Numbered from the stretch's first letter, positions 23,550 to 36,300 are shown. The stretch: 64,000 nucleotides of DNA from Labia minor (GCA_963082975.1 OY720344.1:17161580-17225579), one strand, 5' to 3'. Translations and numbers: made by a program. Notes: generated by a model from the letters alone, not told the origin.

Positions 23550-24874
23550 GAAAAACTTGTAATACTCGTGAATTAATTTCATTACATTATTTTTGTTTTT
23601 TGGTAAATGATATTGTCTATCAGACAGCGCTTGACGAATAAATTCGCTTTTGCAAATTCTATGAATTGAAAATCCATCCAGCTGCAAGTCTTGCTACTAT
23701 TTCAGACAAAGCAACTATTTGCTTTTTAATAAAAGTTGATATTACCGGTTGATTTGTTGATTTTGTGGAAAAATTTCCTTTATTGCCTGGACCAGCGGCT
23801 TGATCATCTTTTGCATTTCATTTTAATATATTTATTTTATGGACATGTTTCAAATGTCTTATCAGACCACTAGTTGACGATCCCTTACAACTTAAATATT
23901 TATTTGCACACTTTAGGCATTTTGCTATTTCGCAGTCTTATTCTTTTGTGAAATATGTCCACAAAGAATCTGCCATGGCCTTGTTACTTTTATTCTCTTC
24001 AAGAAAAATTAATAATATTAAAAATTACAAATACAGCTGATGTCATAAGTTATAGTTAATTTTTTTGTCAATTATAGTTATCATAATAATAATAATCAAT
24101 TAAAAACTATTTACTTGATTAAAAGTCCTCAATCATGGATCATTCATAGGTGGCAATCTCGCAATAGACTAATAATATTGGGTTTATTTTAACTGAAATA
24201 ATACTACAATGTAATAATAATAATAATATTTATTTATTTAGCAAAAAATATAATTATATCTTTACCTTACTCGCTCTCAACGACAGCTTATTTATATTAA
24301 TTTAAGTTAAGGGGTAGGTGATGGAGAGGGGTTAGTTTCAAGGGTGTGAGGAGAATTAATTCTTTCCAAATGGTCAAGTGCAATAGTGTATTTTATTATT
24401 GTTACCTCTTCAAAAGCCATTTCCAAGGTGTCATTAAAACAGACCCAAACTTGTGAAATAGAATTTTAAGTATAAAGGGTTGATTGACAGTTATACGTAA
24501 TTTCTAATACACGTGCAGACATATAACTATATATATATACAAAAAAAAAAGTTAAAAACAAAATAATTTGGCAATGGCAACTGCCGTCTGCCAGTGTGCA
24601 CTGTAAAAAAACACAAAAAAAAGGAAAAATTATAAAGAAAAAAATTTAAAGGCTGAAAAAGAAAGAAAAGAAAAAAAATATAACAAAAGACAAATGTATG
24701 TATGTACACTTGTATTTTATATTTTTATTACGACTATTTCAGTTAACAAACAAAAATTTCGGCATCGTAATCAGCATAAAAAATAATGTTTTTTTTTCCC
24801 TGGAAATGTTTTGTTTTTTCCAATGAAATAAAAACTAAAGAATTTTCCCGAAAATTCCCGGGAATAACTCTCTA
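23550..24874 (-). mobile_element. hAT transposon fragment with BED zinc finger
   Basis: On the minus strand an ATG at 23976 starts MADSLWTYFTKE, then CLKCANKYLSCKGSSTSGLI and RHLKHVHK. This is a BED zinc finger (WxYF, CxxC, H-x4-H) as at the N-terminus of hAT transposases. Below it are the LDGFSIHRICKSEFIRQAL-like pieces that follow in such proteins. The 5' terminal repeat TAGAGAGTTATTCCCGGG is at 24857-24874. The catalytic C-terminal part is missing. It sits inside the Tc1-like element and itself contains an H repeat. Confidence 0.75.
24250..24525. repeat. Dispersed repeat H, copy 1
   Basis: It shares TCTTTACCTTACTCGCT, ACTTAAATT-type blocks, TTAAGTTAAGGGGTAG and GGTTAGTTTCAAGGGTGTGA with the copy at 35863-36300, but lacks about 120 bp found there. 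It sits in the leader of the nested hAT. It has no coding and no recognised termini. Confidence 0.55.
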
Positions 24875-25115
24875 ATTACAAGAGGAAATAAAACGCTGCA
24901 TCAACGAAATTCAGCCACAATTATGCAGAAATATAATGAAAAATTTCCTCGAAAGGATCCCTATGTGCCAGCAAAGCCGTGAAGGCCATTTGCCCGATAT
25001 CATAAAACATAAATAACCGTATCGTTTTTATTTTATGATTCAATAAAAAATAAAAATCTAAAGGCTAAAACGTCTCTTATATTTAATTTAAATCTTGCAT
25101 TAATTTTGAGACAAT

Positions 25116-28100
25116 ATTGAGACAATTTATAAATATTTATTTAATTTTGAGATGTTTTTCTCACTTCAATCACTAATTTGTTTCTGAATAGAAAGATAAT
25201 ATTATAAATAATATAATCCTTCTACTATACTTCTAAAGAAATCATAAATATTACTATGTTTAGGATCAATGATATTCGTTCATATAATATTTGAGTTCCA
25301 CTAGATAACAAATGTAGTTATTAATATGTACTTACTAAACTAAAGGATGTTTATCAGGTTAAAACAACATTCTAACAATGGAAAATAGATTAAAAGATAC
25401 AGTTCTTGTCACACTGGGGGAGATGTGATGTGAATTCAGTGGTTTTAAATGTGGTCGAAATGTTGCTTACACTGTGTGACTTTATCTAGTCAATATGCTT
25501 AAGGTGGTAATAACTATTTTTATCTTTTTATTTCTGGAGCATGTATATGTTCCAAATTAATAAATCTCCTTGTTGATTCTGAAAGTAGATCCTTTCGTGA
25601 TGATATTCATTGGGAGTAATTGGATTAGATGCAATTCTAACGCCTGATATTATACTAAATGAATGGTCAATTTCGATTAAGGGTGGCAACAACTGTAATC
25701 TATTACCCTATGTTTCATATTAATGAAACTAGTTTTATTGAAAAAATAATTTTGTGTTTGATTTCGATCATTCAGTCACTGCATCAAGCAGGCAGATGGC
25801 CTAATCTGGATGTCCAGTATTTTTCACAATTTTCACATCAATCACGCTTGAATTGTGTCCCATTCAATCGTCTCTGGTTTATTGACATAAACAAGTGATT
25901 TGACATATCCACAAAGAAAATAAATAGATAGTTAAATTACACAAGCTTGGTAACTAATTACACGACAATTACTAGAAATTATTTGTTCACTAAAAGTTTA
26001 TTTGAGGCAATTAATGGTTTTACGCGTTGTGGCTCTCTCTTACCTGCTAGAACCATATGCCGGCAAGCTAATTGCTAATAAATTGATACATGTAAAAAAC
26101 CGTTTTACTTTCTCTTGATATAATTTTTTTTCGCTCCAAATGCGATAATTGTGAACTTCATCGCTGAACAAAATCTTATATTATATGATACAATTTTATA
26201 ATAAATTTTATAATAAAACTTGTGACGGAGGCGGTGGTGGAAATCACATTCAAACAATAATAACATAAAATTATCTTTCCAATAAAGTCAGTTTTATTGA
26301 AATTAAAAATATTTATTTTTGTTTTATTTTAATTAAAGTTGTGAACCTGCAAAAAATACCCTTTATTACGTTGTTCTCTACTTTATTATCGTTAAGATGT
26401 CAACATGGAATTTTGGATGAAAATGTTTTATTATGATCACAATCTTTTCTATCTTTTTATCTTCAGTAAACATGGAAATATTTAATAAAAAAACATAAGA
26501 TTCTTCTCTGATTTGAATAGAGTGTCTCATGTTTCTATTGGATTTATCTTTCGTTTTTTTTAAATATTAGTAAAACATTATCATAAATATCTGTTCAGTA
26601 AGATTTCATCATTGCATTTTCAATTCAAACAACTATTAATTCTCTTTTATTATATTTTGAAGAGATTTATGTAAGTTGGTATACCTGTTTAAATAAAATC
26701 GTGTTTTGGTCCATATCATCTAACTTTACTGTCTCATTTTTCTCTCCCACGTCGCATAATCAATAGTCAGACGGGGTCATGGAGGATTTATAAAAAAAGA
26801 AGAATGCGCTAGACATTGCTTCTACGAATATAATTTATAAATGACTAAATAAAATGTATATTTAATTATATATATATATATTGAATAACCAATTGGTTGG
26901 TTGGATGATGAGAAAAAGAAAAATCTCAAAAAAATTACCGAATTTCAAAATTAAATATTGTAATTAATATTATAGGTTTATAATATTAATATTTATTGAT
27001 AAATAAGATATTAATGTAACCATTTTTAATTATAATTTAATAATAATAAAAAATACTTGAAATATCTATTTATTTTTTTTTTAAAAATAAATTCATAATA
27101 AAAATATTTTTCTTTTCACTAGTATATATTCTTATAATTCAAATTATTTAAATATTAGGTATAATATGAATATAATAGCTTGTGATTAATTCTTATTTTC
27201 AATGGAAATTTCTATTGTATTGATGAAATAATAATTGGATTATTTATGAACTTTACAATTTTTCGTAAAAAAATAAATAAATATATAAATTGTCAAGACT
27301 CGTAAAATTCATTGAAGTTACCTGACATCTTTATGCTTCATATCTATTCTATTCACTGTTCCCAGATAATTGTAATAATTATGTACATATTATTGTAGTA
27401 TACAAAAAAAACTGTTTATTTGTTTGTTCAATCTCTCTTTTTATTCAATCTTCTTTTATTTATTTTTTTATTTATAACTAATGATAATAATGATATAATG
27501 TTATGATTTTTACTTTCTAAACACATCAGGTAATTTTTATTATGTTCTGAATAATAATAATAATAATATTAACTCTTGATAATAAAGTTTTCTTCGATAT
27601 TAAGAGTGAGTATGATATTAATCATGTTTTTACATTATATTGTATATTATATACATATAATATGTTCCTTCCTTTTTAAATGATTTTTATTATTTATAGA
27701 ATATACAGAAAATGTCTGTATTCAATTCTTCATTAATCTTCCTTTTAAAATGTTATAATGGTAAAATGTTTCTTAACTCACACCTGAAAATGATCAAATA
27801 AAAAAATATTATAACACTTTCCTTATTATTAAACACTTCATTTATTTTCTCTTTGATCTCATCTAAAATATGAAAGAATTTTAAAATGTTATTTAAGATG
27901 TGCCTATATATGCTTAATTGACTCTACAAAGAAATATATAAATATATAGATATATATTTATAAGCTTCCAGTGGTTTAATTATATAACCCATAAGAATTA
28001 GTGTGAACAGCCCTAAACTGGTTAAAATGTTAATTTTAATTAATTAATTTATTAATCATGTACGAAGTACATTTTTTTCTTATGACAAACAAATATTGTA

Positions 28101-28575
28101 CCGTTTATTATGACTAATGACATAGGTTTTCTGTTTTGCATATAAATTTTCAATTTGAATTAATTTATGCAGCAATTTCGGTTCAGTTATTGGTTATGGT
28201 CAATAATATCACATTACCAATAGCCTCTATGAATTTCTCCAATCAACGAAAGCATCCTAGTCAGTTAATCATTAAACCATAAGAATTGACCTTTATATAT
28301 TTAAATTATCAGACGAAAATGTTTAGGACAATTTGCTTTTACTATTTTTTTTTCATATTTTATTATAAGTATTTATATAATATCTATTTTAATAATATAA
28401 ATCAATAAATATTTTTTTATTTATATTTAAATATAAAGTATGCAAAAGAGTCACACTTTATTAACCATTCCAAATTTTATGACTAAAAATAAATATTTAA
28501 TAAGATGCATTTTTTCTTTGTAATAAAATTTTATTAATATAATAATAAAAGCTTAAATTTTTGTTTTTTTTATTA
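25116..28575. other. AT-rich stretch, no gene recognised
   Basis: About 25380-25900 is slightly less AT-biased and has a plus ORF (25659-25898) with HINETSFIEKIILCLISIIQ. I cannot relate it to any family, and it may be an old transposon scrap. The remainder is low-complexity AT-rich sequence. Confidence 0.4.
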
Positions 28576-28582
28576 ATTTCAG

Positions 28583-28660
28583 CTTTCAAAATTTAAGATC
28601 TTCCCTTGTAAGTCAAATCCCAGAACTGCGGTTGAATGAAATTCTCCGTTTCTTATCCAG
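28583..28660 (+). CDS. Possible 78-bp internal exon, unassigned
   Basis: A pyrimidine-rich tract and TTTATTAATTTCAG precede it and CCAG|GTTAAC follows. In the phase-2 frame it reads FQNLRSSLVSQIPELRLNEI then LRFLS, an amphipathic-helix-like sequence with ordinary codon use, unlike the surrounding AT-rich noise. The 78-bp length keeps phase. I do not recognise the protein. It might belong to a gene that spans this region or to a long-intron gene on the plus strand. Confidence 0.4.
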
Positions 28661-28739
28661 GTTAACAATGTTAACACTTGTTTAAATAATATCAATCATC
28701 CATAAATAAATTTTATAATAATAAATAATAATTGGAAAG

Positions 28740-28980
28740 GATTGGCGGGAGGCAAATTTCATTAAGGATGACGTAGTTGCTGACGTCATTTAAATTTACT
28801 ATTTTAAATTAAGAAAATACTAATATAGTTGATTTTTCTCGAGGCTGAAACCAATACAGATTGATTTTTCTTTATAAATATTATTATCTATAATGTGAAT
28901 TTCAAAAAAAATCCTTAAATATCTCAAAAATATACAAATATATATACAATTTTTGCTACTATAATAAGATATATCATTTT
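28740..28980 (-). repeat. Family D repeat, copy D3
   Basis: Inverted relative to D1: GTAGTTGCTGACGTCATTTA, AAACCAATACAGATTGATTT and TTGCTACTATAATAAGAT match the D blocks in reverse order. Confidence 0.6.
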
Positions 28981-29269
28981 TTGTATCGTACCCACTGAGT
29001 TTTCAAGAAATTTATAATATCCTCCCTTAAATCTAACTTTTTTTCTATTATTTATGAGCAAATTTTCTCCTTTTTTTATTTAGTAAAAAAAAATTTAAAA
29101 TATCTTTTTTGTAATGTAATATAACTATTTTCTTTTTAATGTTAATTTTTGAGACGAATTTTGGTTAACGAGAGAAGTTACTTTTTTAATTACCTGTATA
29201 GTATAATAACTTTAAATATAACATTTCATCTATCAACGAGCATCAAATTTTAAGCAAACTGTATCATTT

Positions 29270-29580
29270 TGTTTGTGTTGGAAGACATGGAAAGCAGTGA
29301 ACCTCGTGAATTTCGTATGTCATTATCGAACCATTACCAAAATTTAGAATGGTTTGATAAATGCACCATCCACACACATTCTGAATGATTAAAGAAGTGG
29401 TTTCCTGAATACCGTTGTGAGTATAACTGACGCCAAACATTCAGGTCGTCCAAAAGAGGCCGTCACGCTATCTTTGGAAGGATATTGAACGATCGGAGAA
29501 TGAAAGCAAGGTGAGGTAGCTGTAATCCTCACAACTCTCTGAGTTCATTACAATTTTGATGAATATTTGCACATAAAATA
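29270..29580 (+). mobile_element. Mariner N-terminal transposase fragment
   Basis: Plus-strand frames read EDMESSEPREFRMSLSNHYQ then, further on, SITDAKHSGRPKEAVT. The SGRP linker is the signature between the two helix-turn-helix motifs of mariner transposases. Stops and frame changes interrupt it, the catalytic half is absent and no terminal repeats were found. Confidence 0.6.
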
Positions 29581-30223
29581 GGCTATCTATTATTGCAACA
29601 CTCTACTATTAGCGTAACCGCCTGACCACTGTTCTCATTATTTCTATTTTTACTTATTATTTTTTATTAAAATCAATCTAATTTTTACATACCAGATTCA
29701 ATCATTATTATGAAATTAATAATAAAAGAAAAAGTAGTACCATTTTAAAGACAAGAAAATTAAAACAGGAGATTTCTTTAAATAAAACAAAGATCGATGA
29801 ATTTTATTAAAACTTTTATCATTCTATTCAAGGATGATATTTAATTAAAGATTTGAAATTTATTTGACCAAGAGAATAAATACATTTACTTTCAATTAGA
29901 AAGATTCACTACATTAATAACAAAAAATAAATAAATAAAAAAGTTTTTTCAAAGTTTCATAAAAGAATCCAACATTTATTGGGATATTTACATAAATAAT
30001 GTTTTAAAATCATTCTAAATATTTTTGTACATTCTTTCTTTAATTAAAAATTAAATTTAAAATTAAATATTAAAAATAAATTTAATGGATTGTATATACT
30101 TATAAATATAAATAAATTATATTATAGTTTTTTTTTATTACATTTATTATAAAATGTTTTTCGGTTTTGGCTAGACCCCCTACAACCTGAAATTGATTTT
30201 TTGTAAAAAATTTTACCTTTTTT

Positions 30224-30801
30224 ACTATCTCGCCAGAGATAGTATTGCGATCACGAAAATTTTCGATGTTGAGATTTTGATGTTTTTATACGTTTTGAAG
30301 GTTCTTGAATCATTTTCACTAAGTTTGAGAAAAATGTCTGTGTATATATGTGTATGTATGTAGACAAGATTACTCAAAAACGTTTTGAGCTAGAATAATG
30401 AAATTTGGTACACGGAAATTATTCAAAATTCGTAGTTTTCTATCAACTTTTGAGAAATGTAGCTCCACAACGTTTTGATTTTTTTTCTTCTAAAGTGACC
30501 ATAAAAATAAAGATATATGTTTGATAATTTTTCACATGATTAATAATTGTATAAAACTGCTATATATAGAATTTCAGCTTGATTGATTCACTGAAAGTAC
30601 CAGAATTAATTTTTTAACACTGCAAATCTCACGCGCCAACACGTGACGTGGTGCCACCAACAAAGAGCCAAACATGCGCTGGTTCAATAAATATTATTTA
30701 TTCATTTTAATTTATAATTTAATTAATTTAATTTAATTTAAATTAATTTATGTTATTTAATCCAATTCAAATTTGCGAGATAGTCGAGTGGAGACACTCC
30801 A
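30224..30801 (+). mobile_element. Family B element, copy B2 (most complete)
   Basis: The 5' ACTATCTCGC (30224-30233) is answered by GCGAGATAGT at 30775-30784, followed directly by the hairpin GAGTG-GAGA-CACTC (30786-30799). The microsatellite (GTATATATGTGTATGTATG, from about 30339) precedes the core GTTTTGAGCTAGAATAATGA / AATTTGGTACACGG. This uninterrupted 578-bp copy is the best reference for family B. Confidence 0.7.
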
Positions 30802-30939
30802 GATTTTTTTTGTTTAGAGCCTTATTGAAAAATCGAAAATCGGAATATCGGAAAAAAAATTTACTTTTTTTTTTAGAGTCATATTGAATTGAATAAGATT
30901 TATTAATGCAAGTAAATAGGCTTGAGATCCACTATCGCA

Positions 30940-31049
30940 GACCCTCATTTTCATTTCTTGGACCTCACATTTTTTATTCGCTGGAGTAGACCCCTTGCAG
31001 GCCGCCAGAGAGCCCTGGGAGTCGATATAGACCACTTTGAGAACCACTG
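30940..31049 (-). mobile_element. hAT-like element end, truncated
   Basis: On the minus strand the sequence begins CAGTGGTTCTCAAAGTGGTC, a terminus type common in hAT elements, and continues GC-rich for about 90 bp. The partner terminus is not found. Confidence 0.4.
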
Positions 31050-31439
31050 TTATAAAATATTATTTTAAATGTACTTAGAATTGAGACATTGAGAGGTATT
31101 CATAGGTACCTATAAATTTCCTTTCAAATTCACTTTTTCAAAAAAGTTTTATTATTAGGTAAAAAAACAATAATATTTTTTTTTTAGATCATCTAAAGGT
31201 AATAGATAATTAGAATAATAGAAAAATTAGGTACGTTGAGATAATTGTATGAGTTTTTTTTTTTTTTAATTTTACTTCATTTTTATTTTCTATTTCAAAT
31301 GCTTGTGCTTAGAAATGCATTCTTTAGTCATCAGCTGACTCATGGAGTTTGTTTTTATTTTAATTCCAAATCGTCCATATCTCGTATTGATTGTTAATTA
31401 AATAACATGCATAAGCTCGTTTGTGCATTCGCCCTCATT

Positions 31440-31740
31440 TCAGAAATGAAGGGATAAAGAAAGGATGTCGGTGGAACGGCGTCAAAGGGCGAGTTTTGTA
31501 TCGACTAAAGCTACCCTCTTGGTCTGTCGTGTGTGCAATGCTTTAAACAGGGTGCAGTGAAGACCGACCTTGTTTTTCTCCAACCCTGAAATCAGACGAC
31601 CTTCTCCGGCCACCCTTGCTGACTGGCATTGAGCCCGACGCATTCCCTCCTTTACTCCTCGTAACCCCTGCTCTCTCCATCCCTTTCCATCCACACCCCC
31701 ATCCAACCGCTTATCAAACGACCATCAAAATACATGTTGC
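31440..31740. other. GC-rich island, unassigned
   Basis: About 300 bp with a composition unlike its surroundings and open frames on both strands, none matching a family I know. It could be a 5' exon/promoter or part of an old repeat. Confidence 0.3.
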
Positions 31741-31984
31741 AGCAAATGCTTTTTTTAGGTCAAATTTCTTGAATTATAAAATAATTACTTTGACTTTGAA
31801 TTAAAAATACCTAATAAAATTGCTATTCCAGTTTTTTTTTAATTCTAAAATAAATCATTAAAAATAAAAAGTAATATTATACAGATTGGATTTCACTTAA
31901 AATATAATAAATAAATTAATATAATAACAAATATACATTAATCTATCTATTGTATAATAATAAATCTATCTGTGGCTCTACAAA

Positions 31985-32740
31985 TTTCGAAAGTTCTTAG
32001 CCTCAACAACCATATTTCTCCAAATGTTGATTGGTGTCACGAAATAGTGAAAAAATCGACCGAGGGCGTTCAAAATCTGTATACAACATTGTTACAAGAG
32101 ACGAAACTTGGATATATTCGTAAGAACCTGAAAGCAATCAACAATCTACTGTTTGGATGTTGGACAATTAACCTAATCCCACTAAAGTTGTTCGGTCACG
32201 GAGCACTTCCAAGAAAATAATTGCTTGTTTCTTCGGTTGTACTGGACATATCGAGATCATTCCTTTAGAAGATCCACGAACTGTTACTTCTGAATGGTAT
32301 ACAACAATTTGTTTGCCAACGGACTTTGAAGAAATAAGGAAAAACAACAAAAAACTTCGCATTATTCTTCATCACGCCAATGTCAGATCCCATAAAGCAC
32401 GTCAAACAAATGAATATTTGAAAGATAAAAAAATCGAATTAATGTCTCATTGCCGGCATTCATCCGATTTTTTCCCTAATGGCTTTTTCTTGTTCCCCAC
32501 TGTCAAACAAAAGATGCGTGGACAGCGATTTTCATCACCTCAAGAAGCTGTTGAAGACTTTCAAAACCATGTTTCAGCGATATCAACTTCAGAATGTAAA
32601 AATGTTCCCAGAATTGGTTTGAACAAATGCAAAATGTATAGCCCTTAAAGGCGAAAATATTTTGTTAACCAATAAAACACTTATTTCCAACTTATTCGTT
32701 TCTGTTTCACTTTTTGTAAAATCTTAAAAGGCAACCCTCG
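31985..32740 (+). mobile_element. Mariner, 5'-truncated, inactive catalytic residues
   Basis: The plus strand carries VYNIVTRDETWIYS (first catalytic Asp present, about 32075-32115), then KKIIACFFGCTGHIEIIPLE and EWYTTICLPTDFEEIRKNNK, then IILHHANVRSHKA, where HHDN has become HHAN so the second Asp is lost. The SSDFFPNGFFLFP segment lacks the third Asp. The tail RGQRFSSPQEAVEDFQNHV is conserved. At least two stops interrupt the first part. The right terminal repeat (TACGAGGGTTGCCTTTTAAG inverse) ends near 32740. The left end is missing. Confidence 0.9.
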
Positions 32741-33061
32741 TATTAAGCCTACAATAATAAAACCCATTTAACTTATACTTATAGATATTCTATCCACAAC
32801 GAATAACAAAATATATTAATATATAAAGTTATTGAGTTTAATTAAATATCAATTATAATAATCACTTATAATAATCAATTATTTAAAAAAAATCATATTA
32901 TTTTTTTCTTAATCAGATTATCATGAAAATACAAACATTAAACCTATCGTATATATACGTTTATAATAGAGAGTTGATATTATAACTTTCACCCTTGCAA
33001 GAGTGAGCATGGCACCCTCTCTCAGCCAGTTTAAATTTGTTTAAATCGAAGAGTAAATAAG

Positions 33062-33988
33062 CGGGAGTGTCCTCCCCTAGACTTTCCCGCATATAAATAG
33101 GTATAAAGAGTTGTGAATGAATATTTAGAATGTAATAAAGTGCTACTTCCTGTTAACTGATATTTTAAATGTAAAAAAAACAGATATGGATATAATATAA
33201 ATATTTTTAATTTTATTTTATTTATAATATATAAGGGCTGGATGTGACGTCATGAAGTGCTGGGTGACGTCATATAATTTTAAATTAAGAAATAACTAAT
33301 GAAGATGATTTTTCTCGAGGATAAAACCAATACAAAGTGCATAACACGTGGAGATATGCCTTCACGTGAAATTTGATATGAAAATAACCCTTCACTTCCT
33401 CTCCTCAATCGGCAATACTAGCACTTCCGGTTTCCGGATTTGCACCAAAAGTTGATCCATTCATCATAATGATGCATTAAGTAAATATACCAAATTTCAT
33501 CAAAATCCGTTGAGCCGTTCAAGCTGTACACATCTCTACGGACACACAGCGGACGGACGGACAGACATCATGCTAAAAATACTTTTTTCTGTTAAGAAAA
33601 TGCATGATTCGTGGAGATATGTACCTAAAAATATCCACAGGTGAAATTTGGTGTGAAAACAATACCTCCCTTACTATCGTCGGTCGGTAAAAAGGAAACG
33701 CTTCTTGTATAGGTAAAATGACACTTCCGGTAGTCAGATCATGATGAAAATTGGTATCTGAATTTTTTTCATATTTGTAAATCTATATACAAAATATGAA
33801 GCAAATATCTCGAAGCAAACTGGTACTTTACTTGAAAGGTAAACGCAACCATTGTAGGTAAAGTACCACTTCCGGTTAACCGATTTTGACGAAATTTTGA
33901 TAGAAATCTACAAACTGTGAATAATATCGGTGTACCAAATTTCGAAGTCCTAGCTTGATTAGTTTTTGAGTAAATTTGCTTACAGACA

Positions 33989-34019
<31 letters not shown>

Positions 34020-34160
34020 CATACATACATACATACATAATTCGAAAAATGGTATTTTCCGACTCAGGGAGGTCTAAAACGTCAAGATCTATCAAAATCT
34101 CGAAGTCGAAATTTTTGACGATTTCAATACTTCCCTTATACGAAGTATGCGGGAAAGTAA
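33062..34160 (-). mobile_element. Family A element, copy A2, interrupted by C2
   Basis: The hairpin GGGAG-TGTC-CTCCC is at 33063-33076, ACTTTCCCGCATA at 33081-33093, and the far end is TATGCGGGAAAGT at about 34146-34158. Microsatellite (CATA)n spans about 33991-34037. The interior matches A1 except for a family C element at about 33177-33693. Without that insert the copy is about 580 bp, like A1. Confidence 0.65.
33177..33693 (-). mobile_element. Family C element, copy C2, nested in A2, 3'-shortened
   Basis: It matches C3 from AACAGATATGGATATAA through GTGACGTCATGAAG to CGTCGGTCGGTAAAA. The terminal hairpin end is lacking, so either it inserted incomplete or that end was lost. Confidence 0.65.
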
Positions 34161-34791
34161 TAAGTTGACCTGTGGCCAGGTCCGAACCGACCGACGGTTT
34201 GAAATAAATTAATTTCCAGCTACAGAAACAATTTCAAATAATTTTAATATATCTATTAATGTAATAAAAAACAGATATGGATATAACATAAATATTTTTA
34301 ATTTTATTTTATTTATAATATATAGCTGAAGTAGCCGGCGTTGCCCGAGGCTGTGACGTCATGAAGGGCTGGGTGACGTCATATAATTTTAAATTAAGAA
34401 AAACATAATGAAGATGATTTTTCCCGAGGATAAAACCAATACATTCGTGGTGATATGTAAAAAAATCTCCTTATGTGAAATTTGGTGCGAAAATAACCCT
34501 TCTCTTCTTATCGTCGATCGCTAATACTACCACTTCCGGTTTCCGGATTTGCACCAAAAGTTGATCAATTCATCCCACTGATGCATTAAGTAAATATACC
34601 AAATTTCATCAAAATCCGTTAAGCCGTTCAGGCTGTACACATCTATACGGACGGACAGACGGACGGACAGACATCATGCTAAAAATACTTTTTTCTGTTA
34701 AGAAAATGCATGATTCGTGGAGATATGTAAAAATCTCCACATGTGAAATTTGGTGTGAAAACAATACCTCCTTTACTATCGTCGGTCGGTA
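34161..34791 (-). mobile_element. Family C element, copy C3, abutting A2
   Basis: On this strand: TAA, GT, then hairpin GACCTG-TGGC-CAGGTC (34167-34182), then ACCGACCGACG (34186-34196), and at the far end CGTCGGTCGGT (34780-34790). The 11-bp inverted repeats are identical. It starts at the very base after A2's end, giving an end-to-end array. The core and a GGAC-rich microsatellite lie at about 34646-34672. Confidence 0.7.
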
Positions 34792-35862
34792 AAAATGGGT
34801 GTCCAAAGGATGTTAGAAATAACACCGTAGAGAGACGGATTGAACATCTTATTTATAAATATAATTCTACTACCCCCTCCAAATAAACATTCTTATATCA
34901 TTTTAGTTAAATGATTAATATTAACTGTTGAAGAAATGATCTTAATTGAATGTTTTTTTAAGATGAATTCAATAACATGAAAAATGAACTCGAAATGACA
35001 TATTATATTAAAAATTAGAGAGAATGAAGATAAAAGGATTTATAAGCAATTCAATTCATTAGATTAAATGAAAAATGTGATTGAAAAAACAAACAAACAA
35101 TTCTTTTATAAAATTTCTTCCAATTGAATATTTAATAACAATCTTAAGCATGCTGGTTGTTTTGTCTAAGTATTCATTAAACTAACTTGAAATTCATTGT
35201 ATTTTTTTAGGTTAAATTTTATAAACATTTTTAAACACTCCTGTTATAATTAAATACATTTGAATTACTCAAAACAATATGGATATGGCATATGACATTA
35301 AAAATTAATGTTAAAATATTAATAAATTTTATTTTATTTATTTTTATTTTTTTTATTTTTCACAAATCTTTAAATCTTTATGAATTGTTAAAATGTATAT
35401 AGTAGTTATATATTATATTTACAGCAAGAATAAATAAATTAAATCATTTTTTTTAATTTGACATTTATTATTATTTACTATTACTTAAACAATCTCTTAT
35501 TTATTGAAAATAATTTGGTTTATTTTATTTTGAAATTAGATATTTATTTAATAAAATAGCTACATTCTTTTGTATTTTATTTATAATTAAATGAATGAGA
35601 ATAATAATATTGTCTTAATGAAAGTACTTGAAAAAAAAAACAGGCTATTTGAATAAGTAGTTGGATAGATGGGGGAGAGGCTGGAAAAAGCAGCATCTGC
35701 ACCTATAAAGAAAAATATGATGAATGAGAATATTGATAATAATAATAATAATAATAAACGATTGATTGCTGTCAAATAAAGAAGATATCTGGATCTGTAC
35801 TTGAAAGATTTGAAAAAATCAATCATTCTGTGCCATTATTTAGAAATATAAGAATAAGTTAT

Positions 35863-36300
35863 GTCTTTACCTTACTCGCTGGGATAATGAGTAATTAAAA
35901 GGTAGAATAATAGGAAATATTTGATCATAGGAAAAAAGGTACCTCAGTCTATTACTATACTATATCATGTCTGATCTGAAGTCCGTCTCAACGACAACTT
36001 ATTTATATTAATTTAAGTTAAGGGGTAGATGATGGGGAGGGGTCAGTTTCAAGGGTGTGAACTCTTGTGAGGAAAATTACCTTCTTTCCAAAAGGTCAAG
36101 TATAATAGTCTATTATATTATATATGTGAATTTTGAATTCTTTCAATACATTGTCAATCTTACCTTTCCAAGAACAATTTTGTATAGAGAGGACCCTTGG
36201 GTCGCCTTGACAATTAAAATAGACCCAGGTTTGTGTGAAATCAAATTTTTAGACTAAAGGTTGATGGACAGTATGAGTTATGTCAATTTATAATACACTT
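35863..36300. repeat. Dispersed repeat H, copy 2 (longer)
   Basis: It matches the copy at 24250-24525 and has an extra segment of about 120 bp after TTACTCGCT. Termini are not recognised. Confidence 0.55.

Larger units (their letters stand above)
22801..25115 (+). mobile_element. Tc1/mariner-like element carrying nested insertions
   Basis: The left end, GTCTTAAAATTAACGCAAG (22805-22823), and the right end, whose inverse is GTCTCAAAATTAATGCAAG, form matching terminal repeats. Between them two transposase pieces are readable on the plus strand. One is near 23415-23530 (FSDDAHFHLDAFVN, then RIWDSENPRVIG), around the first and second catalytic region of a Tc1/Tc3-like transposase. The other is the C-terminus near 24884-25010 (LQEEIKRCINEIQPQLCR, then NFLERIPMCQQSREGHLPDI). 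They are separated by a hAT, and an R1-like LINE tail sits near the left end. Confidence 0.8.

Noticed and set aside
25659-25898. 79-residue ORF with HINETSFIEK
   Set aside because: I could not match it to any family and there is no supporting context; left as unrecognised.
31482-31804. Opposing ORFs in the GC-rich island
   Set aside because: Both strands are open because the patch is GC-rich; no motif or splice signal favours either.
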